Part shown: piece by piece, positions 20,001 through 30,000 of the stretch
Layout of the letters: each line of letters starts with the position of its first letter
Numbering within the stretch: the first letter of the stretch is position 1
Source of the DNA: Limnomonas spitsbergensis
Taxonomy: Eukaryota > Chlorophyta > Chlorophyceae > Chlamydomonadales
Reading direction: 5' to 3'
DNA: 64,000 nucleotides
NCBI GenBank assembly: GCA_037349105.1
Contig: JAYJMM010000090.1
Location: forward strand, 608,001-672,000
The notes under the pieces: model-generated
What the model was told of the DNA's origin: nothing
Seen by the model: only the letters and a program-made list of their open reading frames with translations
The model's database searches: none
Translations under genes and position numbers: made by a program

Positions 20001-20437
20001 TTTAGTTTCTCTGACGTCTCATCGTCAGTGACAGCCCTTGTCACTCTTTTAGGTGACACTGCCAATGCAGCCTTTAAAGCTGCATTCCTTTCATCTAGCA
20101 AGAGATCCTTCTTGTCATTGAGCTCTTCGTACTCCTCCTTGCTACAGTTAAGAGCTAGGTTTTTGATCTCCATCTCTGCCCAGTCCACTGCTTCCTGCTT
20201 GATCCTCACGGAGTCCATGCATGCCTGATCAGTTCCGGCCTTGTTATAAAGCTTCTGCCAATTAGATATGAATACCTCAATCAACGGTACAGGGAGAGAC
20301 GAGGTCTCTCCATTACCCTTAGGCTGCACCTTCGCAGCTTCCTTTGCCGCTAAAGCACCCCTCGTGTTCTGAGCAACACTATCCGTTGCTATCTCCTGAG
20401 CGACTTTGGGCACTTCTACAGCCCCTGATCCACTCAT
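17042..20437 (-). CDS. Retrotransposon Gag with zinc knuckle
   Basis: The product has 1,131 residues from the ATG at 20437, 83 bases after the 5' LTR. The N-terminal half is low complexity: Ala/Pro-rich, with a run of nine prolines, then a Gln/Gly-rich stretch. A more ordered, helix-rich segment (about 600-900; for example SRVVEFSATES, RRNKMILMGVEEAG, SFIEALLMVAKRYLN) is the likely capsid. A CX2CX3HX4C zinc knuckle (CQICHGDHYLDKC, about 962-974) marks the nucleocapsid and genomic RNA binding. The knuckle has three residues before His, where retroviral ones have four. The C-terminal 150 residues are acidic. It is longer than most gypsy Gag proteins. Confidence 0.88.
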   Translation of the reverse strand: MSGSGAVEVPKVAQEIATDSVAQNTRGALAAKEAAKVQPKGNGETSSLPVPLIEVFISNWQKLYNKAGTDQACMDSVRIKQEAVDWAEMEIKNLALNCSKEEYEELNDKKDLLLDERNAALKAALAVSPKRVTRAVTDDETSEKLNMLLPNPVYEYLRRESIRCANTGTPSKMTAATRLAVPVFDTASDGGSQAGSIESVTASTCAPEVTVPMQSAAPFAVHEPMAQSAPVHAPVADIPVFVPVAAAASVPPSNAAPIQGASVRRQGHGVESGSSRPLPPPPPPPPPTQVPARSAGQTHNVPVYPQSGRYEDSVARMQGLAPVSEEPEGEGSGGSTGDDVTAGEPQEQGNRSTGPAASQSFHTAAGTEHSNWNTPVTQGLGGSGLDSSRVRAARDRAALAQRLLLEHDRRQQGEDAARTAAMPSEPLRAGTRGTAAAPSQERSYHEPSQEDQSRFRPREQSWNGFPSVRDYSQSQREHRFSGQGQGTNQGQGHDQHQGQSQGQGMNQNLRYGRQDQGEFHGGGTGTGYSQGPAGGNQPPNGGPPSGGGQPPGHRWVSRQGVLHGSVDPVRSQSTAGDDPGGRPGSENAAPGPVNWLTDVRLDGKTVIDSSRVVEFSATESIISHRIWDRSLRLFWGNNVHRLHDAVSAQVSIIMSTILPAGVAFLKKHFAELEFLCPSAMSPLVRAIEGRDGSTRNDFLQDGTQTIMGNMRRNKMILMGVEEAGVREYEPYPLQDEPYSFIEALLMVAKRYLNVATSAELAIWTQGCIMGKQNQLDRTVLVSENPRQFGIRCLSVYSAFQGSNKIAYNGTIERTSIIDVIMRGVPVYLQEVCERELQGLGVEDDNFMVQASVIIEAMQNAYEYRVRTQVRKGIRYEDLTAEGSKDAGRRNQNAGQHATPRSHATEVRSSAGGYPSTMHPHRGPSAGSSRPFQAGRGGGGYSNVQRPTGSGYPSNRPMAVKSCQICHGDHYLDKCDQLPAFLASAARGRAMEALEKSHKTAADGALTPTAAVANVQVDPGDLQRAVPYVSLGPEYKPEAEVKFNLDNHYAARAVEEDQSGVRFYQRDNGEDYEHAHDAAYRGPGLHAHATEYRGEEVHSAQLAQYNDGWDEPGDPDQCPGVEAQGCFGSNYN

Positions 20438-20506
20438 CTTCACCTTTTTATCGGCTTTAGAACGACCGATTTTCCACTACAGTCGACTAGAGGTGACACT
20501 AGTCGG

Positions 20507-20521
20507 ACTTTTTCTTTCTTA
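20507..20521 (-). promoter_or_regulatory. Putative self-primer binding site next to 5' LTR
   Basis: Immediately at the LTR end the RNA strand reads TAAGAAAGAAAAAGT. The exact reverse complement lies inside the LTR at 21113-21127 on the same strand, about 120 bases from the LTR start. No match to a tRNA 3' end was seen here. In Tf1-type gypsy elements the RNA 5' end folds back to prime reverse transcription, and this 15-nt match fits that scheme. Confidence 0.5.
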
Positions 20522-21247
20522 AACAAGTACTAATAAACTCTTACAGAGCTTATAGTAAGAGCTTCTCGATCCACTGCTGTAACTCAGTGAAATCAGCTCG
20601 ATAACAGGTGATAGCTCTTGCTACTTCACCTGGACTTCTTCGATACTGTTGACAAGATCTCGTAAAGCCTCGACACTTGAGGTACTTATGGGTTTCTTGG
20701 GACGATCTTGGGCGATTGTGGCCGTTGATCTGTGTGATGAGTCGCTTGCTTGGCGACTTCTGATGAGTGAAGATATCTCTGATAAATCAGACGGTCGACT
20801 TGGAGCCAAAGGAAAGGCTGTAGATTGGAGGTGTGATGGTGGGTTGGTGGTAATATCCAGCTGTAAGACTGGAGATATGCCTTGTTAAGAGGCAGGAATA
20901 ACGCTAATTGCTGCTGATGGTCGACTGTTGGCCTAGATGCTCTGCCAGCTTCGTATCAGGAGACTTGTTGATTGCTTATAGAGTCGCTGTTGGCCTAGTT
21001 GCTCTGCCAGTTTCCCCTTAGTAAGACTTGGATTGACGATTAACTTGCAGATTGATAATCAGGAACAATAGCTAGAAACGTTAGGTGTCTATTGTAGGCC
21101 GTGAGATCAAAGTAAGAAAGAAAAAGTAAAGGACCCAGATCGGAATCCTCTAAGTCGGCACCCACACTTGTTCAGGTTCACACACAACTCCCAACCGAAA
21201 AAGCAGTTGGCGCAGTCAAACGCACGGTGCAGTCATACGTCGTGACA
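20520..21247 (-). repeat. 5' LTR (right), 728 bp
   Basis: It matches 4684-5411 without visible difference. It starts TGTCACGACG on the minus strand and ends TACTTGTTTA, without the 72 bases that complete the left LTR to GACA. I see no TATA box upstream of 21127, the possible RNA start. Confidence 0.9.
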
Positions 21248-21253
21248 GTAGTA

Positions 21254-21545
21254 GAGGTAGGCTACCATCTTCCATATCAATATGATGTTTACCACAGCCA
21301 CTTGTATGCCGACGTTTGCATGCGATTGACGCCTTATCGCTGGACTTCGGGGGCTCTGCCCCCCAACCCCCATTGCCAAGTTGAGCGTATGGACAACGGT
21401 ATGGGTATTGAAAGACGTATGCATGAAAGACGTAAATTATCCATACGTACGTCATACGCGTACGGGCATCACTGCGTGGCATCTGCCCATTCAGACCTTG
21501 TTGCGACATGTTTGACTAGACGCCTACATTGATATGATGAATATC
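21254..21545 (+). repeat. Dispersed repeat R1, right half, after the retrotransposon
   Basis: From GAGGTAGGCTACC onward it aligns with 23035-23140 (shared GTTTGCATGCGATT and ACGCCTT..CGCTGGACT). Its later part aligns with 837-985. Together with 4454-4611 it forms the pre-insertion repeat. Confidence 0.8.
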
Positions 21546-22888
21546 TGTCTTTCATCATGACAGATTGATGGTCAGATATTTGCCAGATACCTATCATATA
21601 TGTCAGACGTGGGCCGCCCATGTGTCATTGCCGTCCCCGTGGCATGCTGCTGACCTGGTAGCTTTGGCACATGTCAGATCTGTAGGTAAGTTGTCTTGGT
21701 GTTACGCGATTCGTTTCTAGGATTCATTTTCGAAACGCTCCACGTTGTTCATTATTTTTCCTGCTGCGGTGCAGTGTGCTTCATTAAAGCCTGAGAGTCG
21801 CGAGTGAGTCAATCACACCTTCATATTTCAAACCCAACATGATGAGAGAATTGAGTGAGGAGGCAACAACGGCTGTTAAGCAGACGGCGCATGCACAGAT
21901 AGTCCACAGCCTCATATACATGTTTTGTTTGCATAATTTCACACATTAACAAGCTCAATTTACCGGTTATTACTAAAATGCAATTTAATAGTGGTTCTCA
22001 TCACGCTGATTTACACAGAATTTCCACACACGTCACTGAATCTCTCACATACGGTACATTTTTCAATCTGTAGGTGGTCACTCGCTCATCAATTCCTTTG
22101 TGATTTGGGGATTTCTTCTGCGCTGTGCCGCTGTGGGGTTCATTCCCACGTCATTCGTATGTGGTTGTTGGTTGCTTGTTTGGGGGGTCACTGTTTTTTC
22201 GCTTGCCGTCCTAATTTATTTTGTTCATGAACCGGTTTTCGGGCACAAGTCCCATGCATGAATTATGATACCCCGCTGGACCGAAAACATTCATTGGCCC
22301 TAGCATCAAGCACACTGTTTTTGGCTGTGTGAGGAAAGTGCTCATCGCCCCAATGCGAAGCGCACCCAGTGTGATATTCATGTTGTGACAGCATGGTGTG
22401 AAAGCATGGCGTGACATCATGTTATGAGATTATCTAATTGTGAGTTGTACTACAACTGTGATACGACACTGTGACAGATGCTTCGATCATGTGACATCTA
22501 TGAACGCTTCGCGTGAGACATACCGGTGGCGCCAAACATATCATCGATCCCTCCTATGCCGGCGCTGTCACATCATCACAGGTATTTGCGTGCGCTACCT
22601 TTCATTGAGTTCCATTGCCGCTGGCAGCCCCTCGAAGAGGTGAAGACGCACGACACTAACGACACCGTACGTCGCGGTGTTGCAATCATCAATGCTGCAA
22701 TGTCGACAGTGCTAAATCTTGTATCAGGGGTATATATACCGTACATGCGAACATTTCATTACCGGTAGTACCACTTGGAATCAATCGACCCTCTTCAGTC
22801 GCCTGCGTCTTCACACCTGAAATATATCGTGGCTCGTGGTACTCGTGGCTGTCATCTTGGCAGCCGATGACGCCGGGACGACGGGATG
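21546..22888. other. Intergenic DNA, no gene recognised
   Basis: There are small inverted runs near 21536-21600 (GATATGATGAATATCTGTCT and following) and otherwise unremarkable sequence. No ORF with recognisable content or splice support is seen. Confidence 0.45.
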
Positions 22889-23140
22889 CAGTGATGCACA
22901 TACGCTCACGTACGGACGATTTTCATGGATACGGTCGCACGTATGGACGAAAGCGTATGGATACGTAGATACGCTCTTAGCTAAAAGTGTGGATTTGTGT
23001 GGGCAGGTTTTTCTTATTTTCTCACGTTTCCTACGCTTGAAGTAGGCTTTCCTCTTCAACATCGTTATCATGTGTAATGCAACTAATTTAATGCAGGCGT
23101 TTGCATGCGATTAACGCCTTGCGCTGGACTACGGCCTACA
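22889..23140 (+). repeat. Dispersed repeat R1, uninterrupted copy
   Basis: It contains the left half (CAGTGATGCACATACGCTCA..) directly joined to the right half (..GAAGTAGGCTTTCCTC..GTTTGCATGCGATTAACGCC) with no LTR element between. It shows the empty target state of the site at 4611/21254. Confidence 0.8.
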
Positions 23141-23974
23141 GGGGCAAAAAGTGACTGGCCAGAGAGTTCTTGCAAAGGATCGGCTGAAATAGGTGCGGGC
23201 TTCTGGTGGGCTGCATGAGATGCATGTCTGCATGGTCCTGCCCATGTGAAACATTGCAGGTCGCAACCCAATGGCACCTCGGTATGTTAAGGCAAGATCA
23301 GCAGAAGCCTGCCCTGCTCTTATCTACGAGTTTGAATTCGCAAGCTATGCCCAGATGCCCTGCAATGAACGGGAGGGGTCGGGCGAGACAATCAATTCGA
23401 TTATGAAGCTGCAGGCGCGTTTGGAATAATAATAGCTGGATCGCGATTCTCCCAACCAAAGTTATGGGACACGAGGCTCCAGCCTCGCAACAGAATTTGA
23501 AATGGCTAACCCGAACCCGGCACTACGGTTTCCTGTGAGACTCGTTCCTGCGAGACTTTCTTGACACGAGGGATTTCGTCATGGTTTTCGTGCGCCGTAC
23601 TTGGTACCGCCGAACGACCCACGTGGGGTCGACAAGCGAGGGCCCTCACGAGGGTGGTAGCCACAAGCTGATTTGCACGTGCACCCCTTGTGTGCACCGC
23701 TCTGTACACGTTTTGGGCATGGCATGGTCAATCAGCATACGCACCGTCATCGAGATGGCCCTACGCATACGTTAACAATGACCCTACACCTTGCATGGCC
23801 CCGCGAATAATGTCCCAACACAACCGCGGTAATTCCATAATCCAACCTGACACGAAAACTCTTTGGCCGTGGCTCATGGCATCCTCCTACGTTGGCCTGC
23901 ATCTGCTGCTCTCAGCCTCTCAGCTGCTTGCGCTATGGCCCTAATGAGTCGTGACATCTGCAGCCAGAGCCAGA
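23141..23974. other. Upstream region of the LRR-cyclase gene
   Basis: No repeat array or separate gene is seen. It should contain the promoter and 5' UTR of the gene starting at 23975. I see no clear TATA box. Confidence 0.35.
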
Positions 23975-24070
23975 ATGAAGGACGCTGCTGTGAAGGGGCT
24001 GCTGTCCCGTCATGCGCAACGCTTGCTTGTCGTCGTCGCGCATTTCCTAGCGCTGCGATGCTTATGTGCT
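23975..24070 (+). CDS. Exon 1: signal peptide
   Basis: ATG followed by a basic N-region and the hydrophobic core LLVVVAHFLALRCLCA gives a classic secretion signal (residues 1-32). The exon ends in phase 0 at GCT|GTGAGTAC. The start was chosen because it is the only nearby ATG that gives a signal peptide joining in phase to exon 2. Confidence 0.7.
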
Positions 24071-27000
24071 GTGAGTACAAATTGTGTGACGTGCCCGCCC
24101 CGCCCTGTATGACCTTCGCTGGAGGGTCCAGCCTGACCCCCACCCCGTCTCCTGATCAGTGCATCTGACCGGCCACTTCGCTGCCCTTGGAAAGGTGGTG
24201 TCCTCTGTCCCCACCCTTCCCCCACCCGAGGGGACGGGACAAGGTTTAGATCGTGACAGCTTAACTTGCTTCACCCGATCCGCTGCACTTCGCAGTGCGA
24301 ATCGCCCTCCCCACGCTCCCGATATTTTCTTCTCAAACTGAAAACCTTGCGCCCAATTACGAGCCCAGCCCCCTCCCCCAAGCGCAACGGAAAAACCAAC
24401 AGCCCACCCAACCAAGCAGACGTCGATAGGTTACAGATCTCCCATTCCCCGCCTTGCCTCAATTTTCTCCAGGAGGGTCATGGCTCTGCACACAGACATC
24501 TCATGCAGCAGGCCGCAGGGAGCCCCCCCTTCATGCCCCCGTGCAACCCGGGCATGCAACGGGACGCTCTGGTCAGCCTGTACAGCCGAACCGGTGCCAG
24601 CTCTGCTTGGCTCAGCCACCAGGGCTGGCCAATGCTGCCTGCCGCTGCCATCGCCACCACTCCTGACCCTGACGCAGCTGCGGCTGCTGCGGGTAACCTG
24701 TCTCTGGCGCTGGCGACCATGCCGGTGCAGTCAGGCGGTTGCGCATGGTCGACCTCTCAGGCCATGCTGCTGGTGGGGCTGGACAGCGTCCAAACTGCTT
24801 CCATTACCACGTTGGCAGCAGCCAACGCTAGCGGAAACAGTGTGACAGGCTTGGATGTTCTGCCCGACCACTGCTGCTGGTTTGGTGTGGCATGTTGCAA
24901 CCCAGCCACCTGTACGGGTGTCTCAGTAGCGGTGTGCAACTGCACCATCGGCATGGTCACCGGCATCCATCTGGGAGCGAACAATGTAGGCATGGGATGG
25001 TGGGATCTTGCATGAATCATGCGCATGGGAGGCATGGATTCAGAGATATCTCATGCATGCATGGGATGGTGGGATCTTGCAGAAATCATGCGCATGGGAG
25101 AGAGGGATTCGGAGATATCTCATGCATGCATGGGATAATGGGATCTTGCAAGTGTCATGGGCATGGGAGGCATGGATTCAGAGATATCTCATGCGTGCAT
25201 GGGATGATGGGTTGGTGAGGTCTTGCAAGAATCATGCGCATATGAGGGATGGAGTCAGAGGTATCTCATGCATGCATGGGATTGTGGATGGTGAGATCCT
25301 GCAGGAATCATGTGCATAGGAGGAATGAATAAGAGATATCTCATGCATGCATGCGATGGTGGGATGGTGAGATCTTGCATGAATCATGCGCATGGGAGGC
25401 ATGGATTTAGAGATGATTCAGAGATATCTCATGCATGCATGGCATTGTGGGATGGTGAGATCTTGCATGAATCATGTGCATGGGAGGCATGGATTCAGAG
25501 ATATCTCATGCATGCAAGGGATGGTGTGATCTTGCATGAATCATGCGCATGGGAGGCATGGATTCAGAGATATCTCATGCATGCATGCGATGGTGGGATG
25601 GTGAGGTCTTGCAAGAGTCATGCGCATGGGAGGCATGGATTCAGAGATATCTCATGCATGCATGGCATTGTGGAATGGTGAGATCTTGCATGAATCATGC
25701 GTATGGGAGGCATGGATTCAGAGATATCTCATGCATACATGGGAAGGTGGGATGGTGAGATGTTGCATGAATCATGCGCATGGGAGGCATGGATTCAGAG
25801 ATATCTCATGCATGCATGCATGCGATGGTGGGATGGTGAGATCTGGCAAGAGTCATGCGCATGGGAGGCATGGATTCAGAGATATCTCTTGCATGCATGC
25901 GATGGTGGGATGGTGAGATTTTGCAGGAATCATGCGTATGGGACGCATGGATTTAGAGATATTTCATGCATGCATAACATTGTGGGATGGTGAGATCTTG
26001 CATGAATCATGCGCATGGGAGGCATGGATTCAGAGATATCTCATGCATACATGGGATGGTGGGATGGTGAGATCTTGCATGAGTCATGCGCATGGGAGGC
26101 ATGGATTCAGAGATATCTCATGCATGCATGCGATGGCGGGATGGTGAGATCTTGCAAGAGTCCTGCGCATGGGAGGCATGGATTCAGAGATATCTCATAC
26201 ATGCATGGGATGGTGGGATGGTGAGATCTTGCATGAATCTTGCGTATGGGAGGCATGGATTCAGAGATATCTCATACATGCATGCGATGGTGGGATGGTG
26301 AGATTTTGCAGGAATCTTGCGTATGGGAGGCATGGATTTAGAGATATCTCATGCATGCATAACATTGTGGGATGGTGAGATCTTGCATGAATCATGCGCA
26401 TGGGAGGCATGGATTCAGAGATACCTCATGCATGCCTGGGATGGTGGGATGGTGAGGTCTTGCAGGAATCATGCGCTTGGGAGGGAGGGAGTCAGAGGTA
26501 CCTCATGCATGGTCACGTCTGGATCCATCTGGGTTATACAATTTTGGCATGACATCTCGCAGCATGGTTTGCTGAGATGCTATATAAATAGGCATCGGCA
26601 ATATTATATAATATTATATAGTATATAAAGTATATTATATATTATATAAAGTATATTCGAATTCGGCATATCATATATACTTTATATAAAGTCGCGAAAT
26701 TCCCGAATGTCGCGACTGAAAACGTGGAAATACGGCATTTCAGCTACTGTGGGCTACTTGTGAGACAAGCGCATGCGTTCTCGTCCGATTCTATACTCCA
26801 ATAATACTCGTGTTACCTGGAATGGCCCCTGAGAAAGTGAAACGATCTATCCCTCTCGACAATGGCAAGCAACTGCACTTAGGAACCGAGTGGGAGCCTG
26901 AGGCTTTGTGTGCCGAGCTGAATAAGATTAAGCGAGTTTGGAACAATCGGTCCAGCGGAACTGGTCAGCATGGGGGCAGACATACACCAGTAGCCGCTCT

Positions 27001-30000
27001 CGCCTAGGCATCGCGCGGGCTGAGAAGCTGATTTATGTCAAGGCGAACCGTGACGACGGCGAGGTCAAGGAGGTTCAGCACGAGGAGGTTTCTCTGAACT
27101 ATTACTCCGACTGACTTGATAACTTCGGAACAGTCATGCTATGAGACTCAAATGTATATCTAGTGATCATGTAGTGGTACTTAAACTGAACTTCTGGACC
27201 AGACCTGCCCCATTTTTCGAACCCGTGATCCGCGTCAAACAAATACAGTGTTTTTATATTTTGAGGACTTAGCATTCTTAGATGGGACGAGTTAGCTGCA
27301 GATTCTGAATGCCCTGATTAAGCTGAATCCAGACCTCTGTTTTTTTTTACTTTGGCCCACTTTTTTCTGACTTTATATACTATATATATGATATATATAA
27401 TATATACTTTACATTGGCGGGGCATGTAAAGTATATTGCCGATGCCTATATATAAATCATACTCACCATGCATGTACATGTGGAGTGAGGGGTGTATCAT
27501 GCATGGGATGGATGTTGCTGGCGGAGCATGCATCTTGCAGATGGAGACTGGTGTGCCATGTCTGTGCAGTTGCCAGTCCCATGCATACATGCATACATGC
27601 GCGCATAAACACATGCAGACATCCACGGATGAACTCATGCGCACATCCACACATGAACACATGCACACATGCACAGGCTTGCATGCCCAGGTCTACTTGC
27701 CCATGCCTACTTGCCCACACGTTCCTGCCCATCTGCGAGCCCACGTATAGCCAACTTCCATGCCTAGCCTGGCACACCACTTGATGGCCCATGTCCACAT
27801 GCCCATGCTCAATTGCTCACTTGCCTTTCTAACATCCCCTTGCCTACATTCACAGCTGACAGGACCTGCCTTCAGCTCGTCCGACTCAACACCCACCTCC
27901 ATGTCCAGCCTTGGATGCGACTTGATGGAGCTCGACCTGAAGCAGAACAGCTTGTCGGGCCAGCTGAGCTCTGATGACTTGAAGGCCATGTCCCAGCTCA
28001 AGTACTTGGACATATCTCATAATAGCATCAGCGGGACGTGAGTGATGAAGACCCGGGCGGCGTAGAGGCCGGCCTGTGGGCTGGTGGGCTGGTGCAGGGT
28101 ATCTGTTTGTTAGTTGGAGGTTGTCAGTTGGAGGTTGTCAGTTGGTTTGCTGACTCCAGGCCATGGAAGGCGGTACACGATTTCGCACAAGTGGTTCAGG
28201 TCTGGTCGCCGGTTGTTGCTTGTTGCGAGCCACTTTTGTGTTGGTCTGCTGTTTTGTTAGCCTGAGGTTGGTTGGGACATGCTGCTGCCGCTGCTGGTTA
28301 ATGGTCCAGGCTTTAGCTCCCACCCCCACCCCCGATCAACCCTAATCCCTCAACCCTTAACCCAAGTCCCGAAACGTACACCCCGCCCCCCCCTTTGCGC
28401 TGATGCCTCTCTCCTCTCCGTGATAGGCTGCCGCCACTGCTGGGCGGTTGGCCCATCTTCCCCCCCTCCCTGTCTTAATCCATTCTCTCCCACATATCCT
28501 TGATACCTCGCCCCTCATTGCTCCTCCCATGATAAGCTGCCGCCGTTACTGTGAGGCAGGCCTGTCGTCTGCTGCCTCCCCCCAATCCATATTTAATGCC
28601 TCGCGCCTCATTGCTCCAACCGGTACAGTCTGCCTCCCCTGCTGGGGTTATACCCCGAACCCTACCCCTTCAACCCTAAACCCTTCTTGTGCTGACTCCT
28701 CACCCCTCCTCACTCCTCCCCGGTACAGTCTGCCTTCCCTGCTGGGTTTATACCCCAAACTCTACCCCTTCAACCCTAAAACCTACCCCTCCACCCTAAA
28801 CCCTACCCCTTCAAACCATACCCCCCCCTTCAACCCTAAACCTTACCCCTTCAACCCTAAAACCTACCCCTTTAACCCTGAACCCTACCCCGTCAACCCT
28901 TAACCCTACCCTTAAACCCTTAACCCTACCCCTTCAACCCTGAACCCTACCCCTTCAACCCTGAACCCTACCCTTTAACCCTGAACCCTACCCCTTCAAC
29001 CCTGAACCCTACCCTTAAACCCTGAACCCTACCCCTTCAACCCTGAACCCTACCCCTTCAATCCTGAACCCTACCCCTTCAACCCTGAACCCTACCCCTT
29101 CAACCCTGAACCCTACCCCTTCAACCCTGAACCCTACCCTTAAACCCTGAACCCTACCCTTAAACCCTGAACCCTACCCCTTCAACCCTGAACCCTACCC
29201 CTTTAACCCTGAACCCTACCCTTTAACCCTGAACCCTACCCCTTCAACCCTGAACCCTACCCTTAAACCCTGAACCCTACCCCTTCAACCCTGAACCCTA
29301 CCCCTTCAATCCTGAACCCTACCCCTTCAACCCTGAACCCTACCCCTTCAACCCTGAACCCTACCCCTTTAACCCTGACCCTACCCCTTCAACCCTGAAC
29401 CCTACCCCTTCAACCCTGAACCCTACCCCTTCAACCCGTAACCCTACCCCTTCAACCCTGAACCCTACCCCGTTAGCCCTGAACCCTACCCCTTCAACCC
29501 TGAACCCTACCCCTTTAACCCTGAATCATACCCCTTCAACCCTTAACCCTACCCCTTCAACCCTGAACCCTACCCCTCCAAACCTAAACACTCCTCGTCC
29601 CTCCTACCTGGTACAGGTTGCCGCCGTTGCTAGGTGACTGGCCCGAGCTGGAGTTCCTCGCGCTGTCCGGGAATGCTCTCACAGGTCGGGGTACAGGGAG
29701 GAGGAACACAAGGCAATAATGGAATGAAACTACACCCCCCTAGGGGTGAACGGCTAAGGGAACAGCACAGCTCAGGGCCGAAGCCACATCGGCACCTTTC
29801 CCGTAGGAGGAACACATAATATTAGTTGAGTGATGGGAATGAAACTCATCGGTATGCGTGGCAAGAGTAAGAAAGGAAGAAAAAAAGCTTAACCCAATAA
29901 GGGCGTGGAGGTTAAGGAAACAGCGCAGCTTGGGGCCGTTGCCACATCCGCGCCGTTACCATGAGGCAAAAAGAGAGAAGTAACTGCCTCACGGTGGGTT

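Larger units (their letters stand above)
4612..21247 (-). mobile_element. Complete Ty3/gypsy-type LTR retrotransposon carrying a cytosine methyltransferase
   Basis: The 16.6-kb element is transcribed leftwards. The order is LTR, Gag, protease, ORF3, ORF4, ORF5, Pol, polypurine tract, LTR. RNase H precedes integrase in Pol, which places it in the Ty3/gypsy superfamily. LTR bodies at 4684-5411 and 20520-21247 keep a constant 15,836-base offset and show no difference on line-by-line reading, so the insertion is recent. Outer ends read TGTCGCGGC..CGTCGTGACA, giving imperfect inverted termini. The flanks share GAGGTAG (4605-4611 and 21254-21260) with six extra bases (21248-21253) on the right. Unusual features are its length, three accessory ORFs, a DNMT3-like domain, a PHD finger, two in-frame UGA junctions, and a permuted LTR arrangement on the left. 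All ORFs are intact apart from those UGA codons, so it could be active. Confidence 0.93.

Noticed and set aside
20430..20520. tRNA primer binding site after the 5' LTR
   Set aside because: No run complementary to a known tRNA 3' end (such as TGGTATCAGAGC for initiator Met) is present. The self-complementary 15-mer fits better.
23863..24168. 101-codon ORF as first exon of the receptor gene
   Set aside because: It starts at TTG. The overlapping frame from the ATG at 23975 gives a real signal peptide and joins exon 2 in phase.
28660..29578. Chromosome end (telomere) from CCCTAAAC-like repeats
   Set aside because: Units are irregular (CCCTACCCCTTCAACCCTGAA) and coding exons of one gene lie on both sides. 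It is interstitial.
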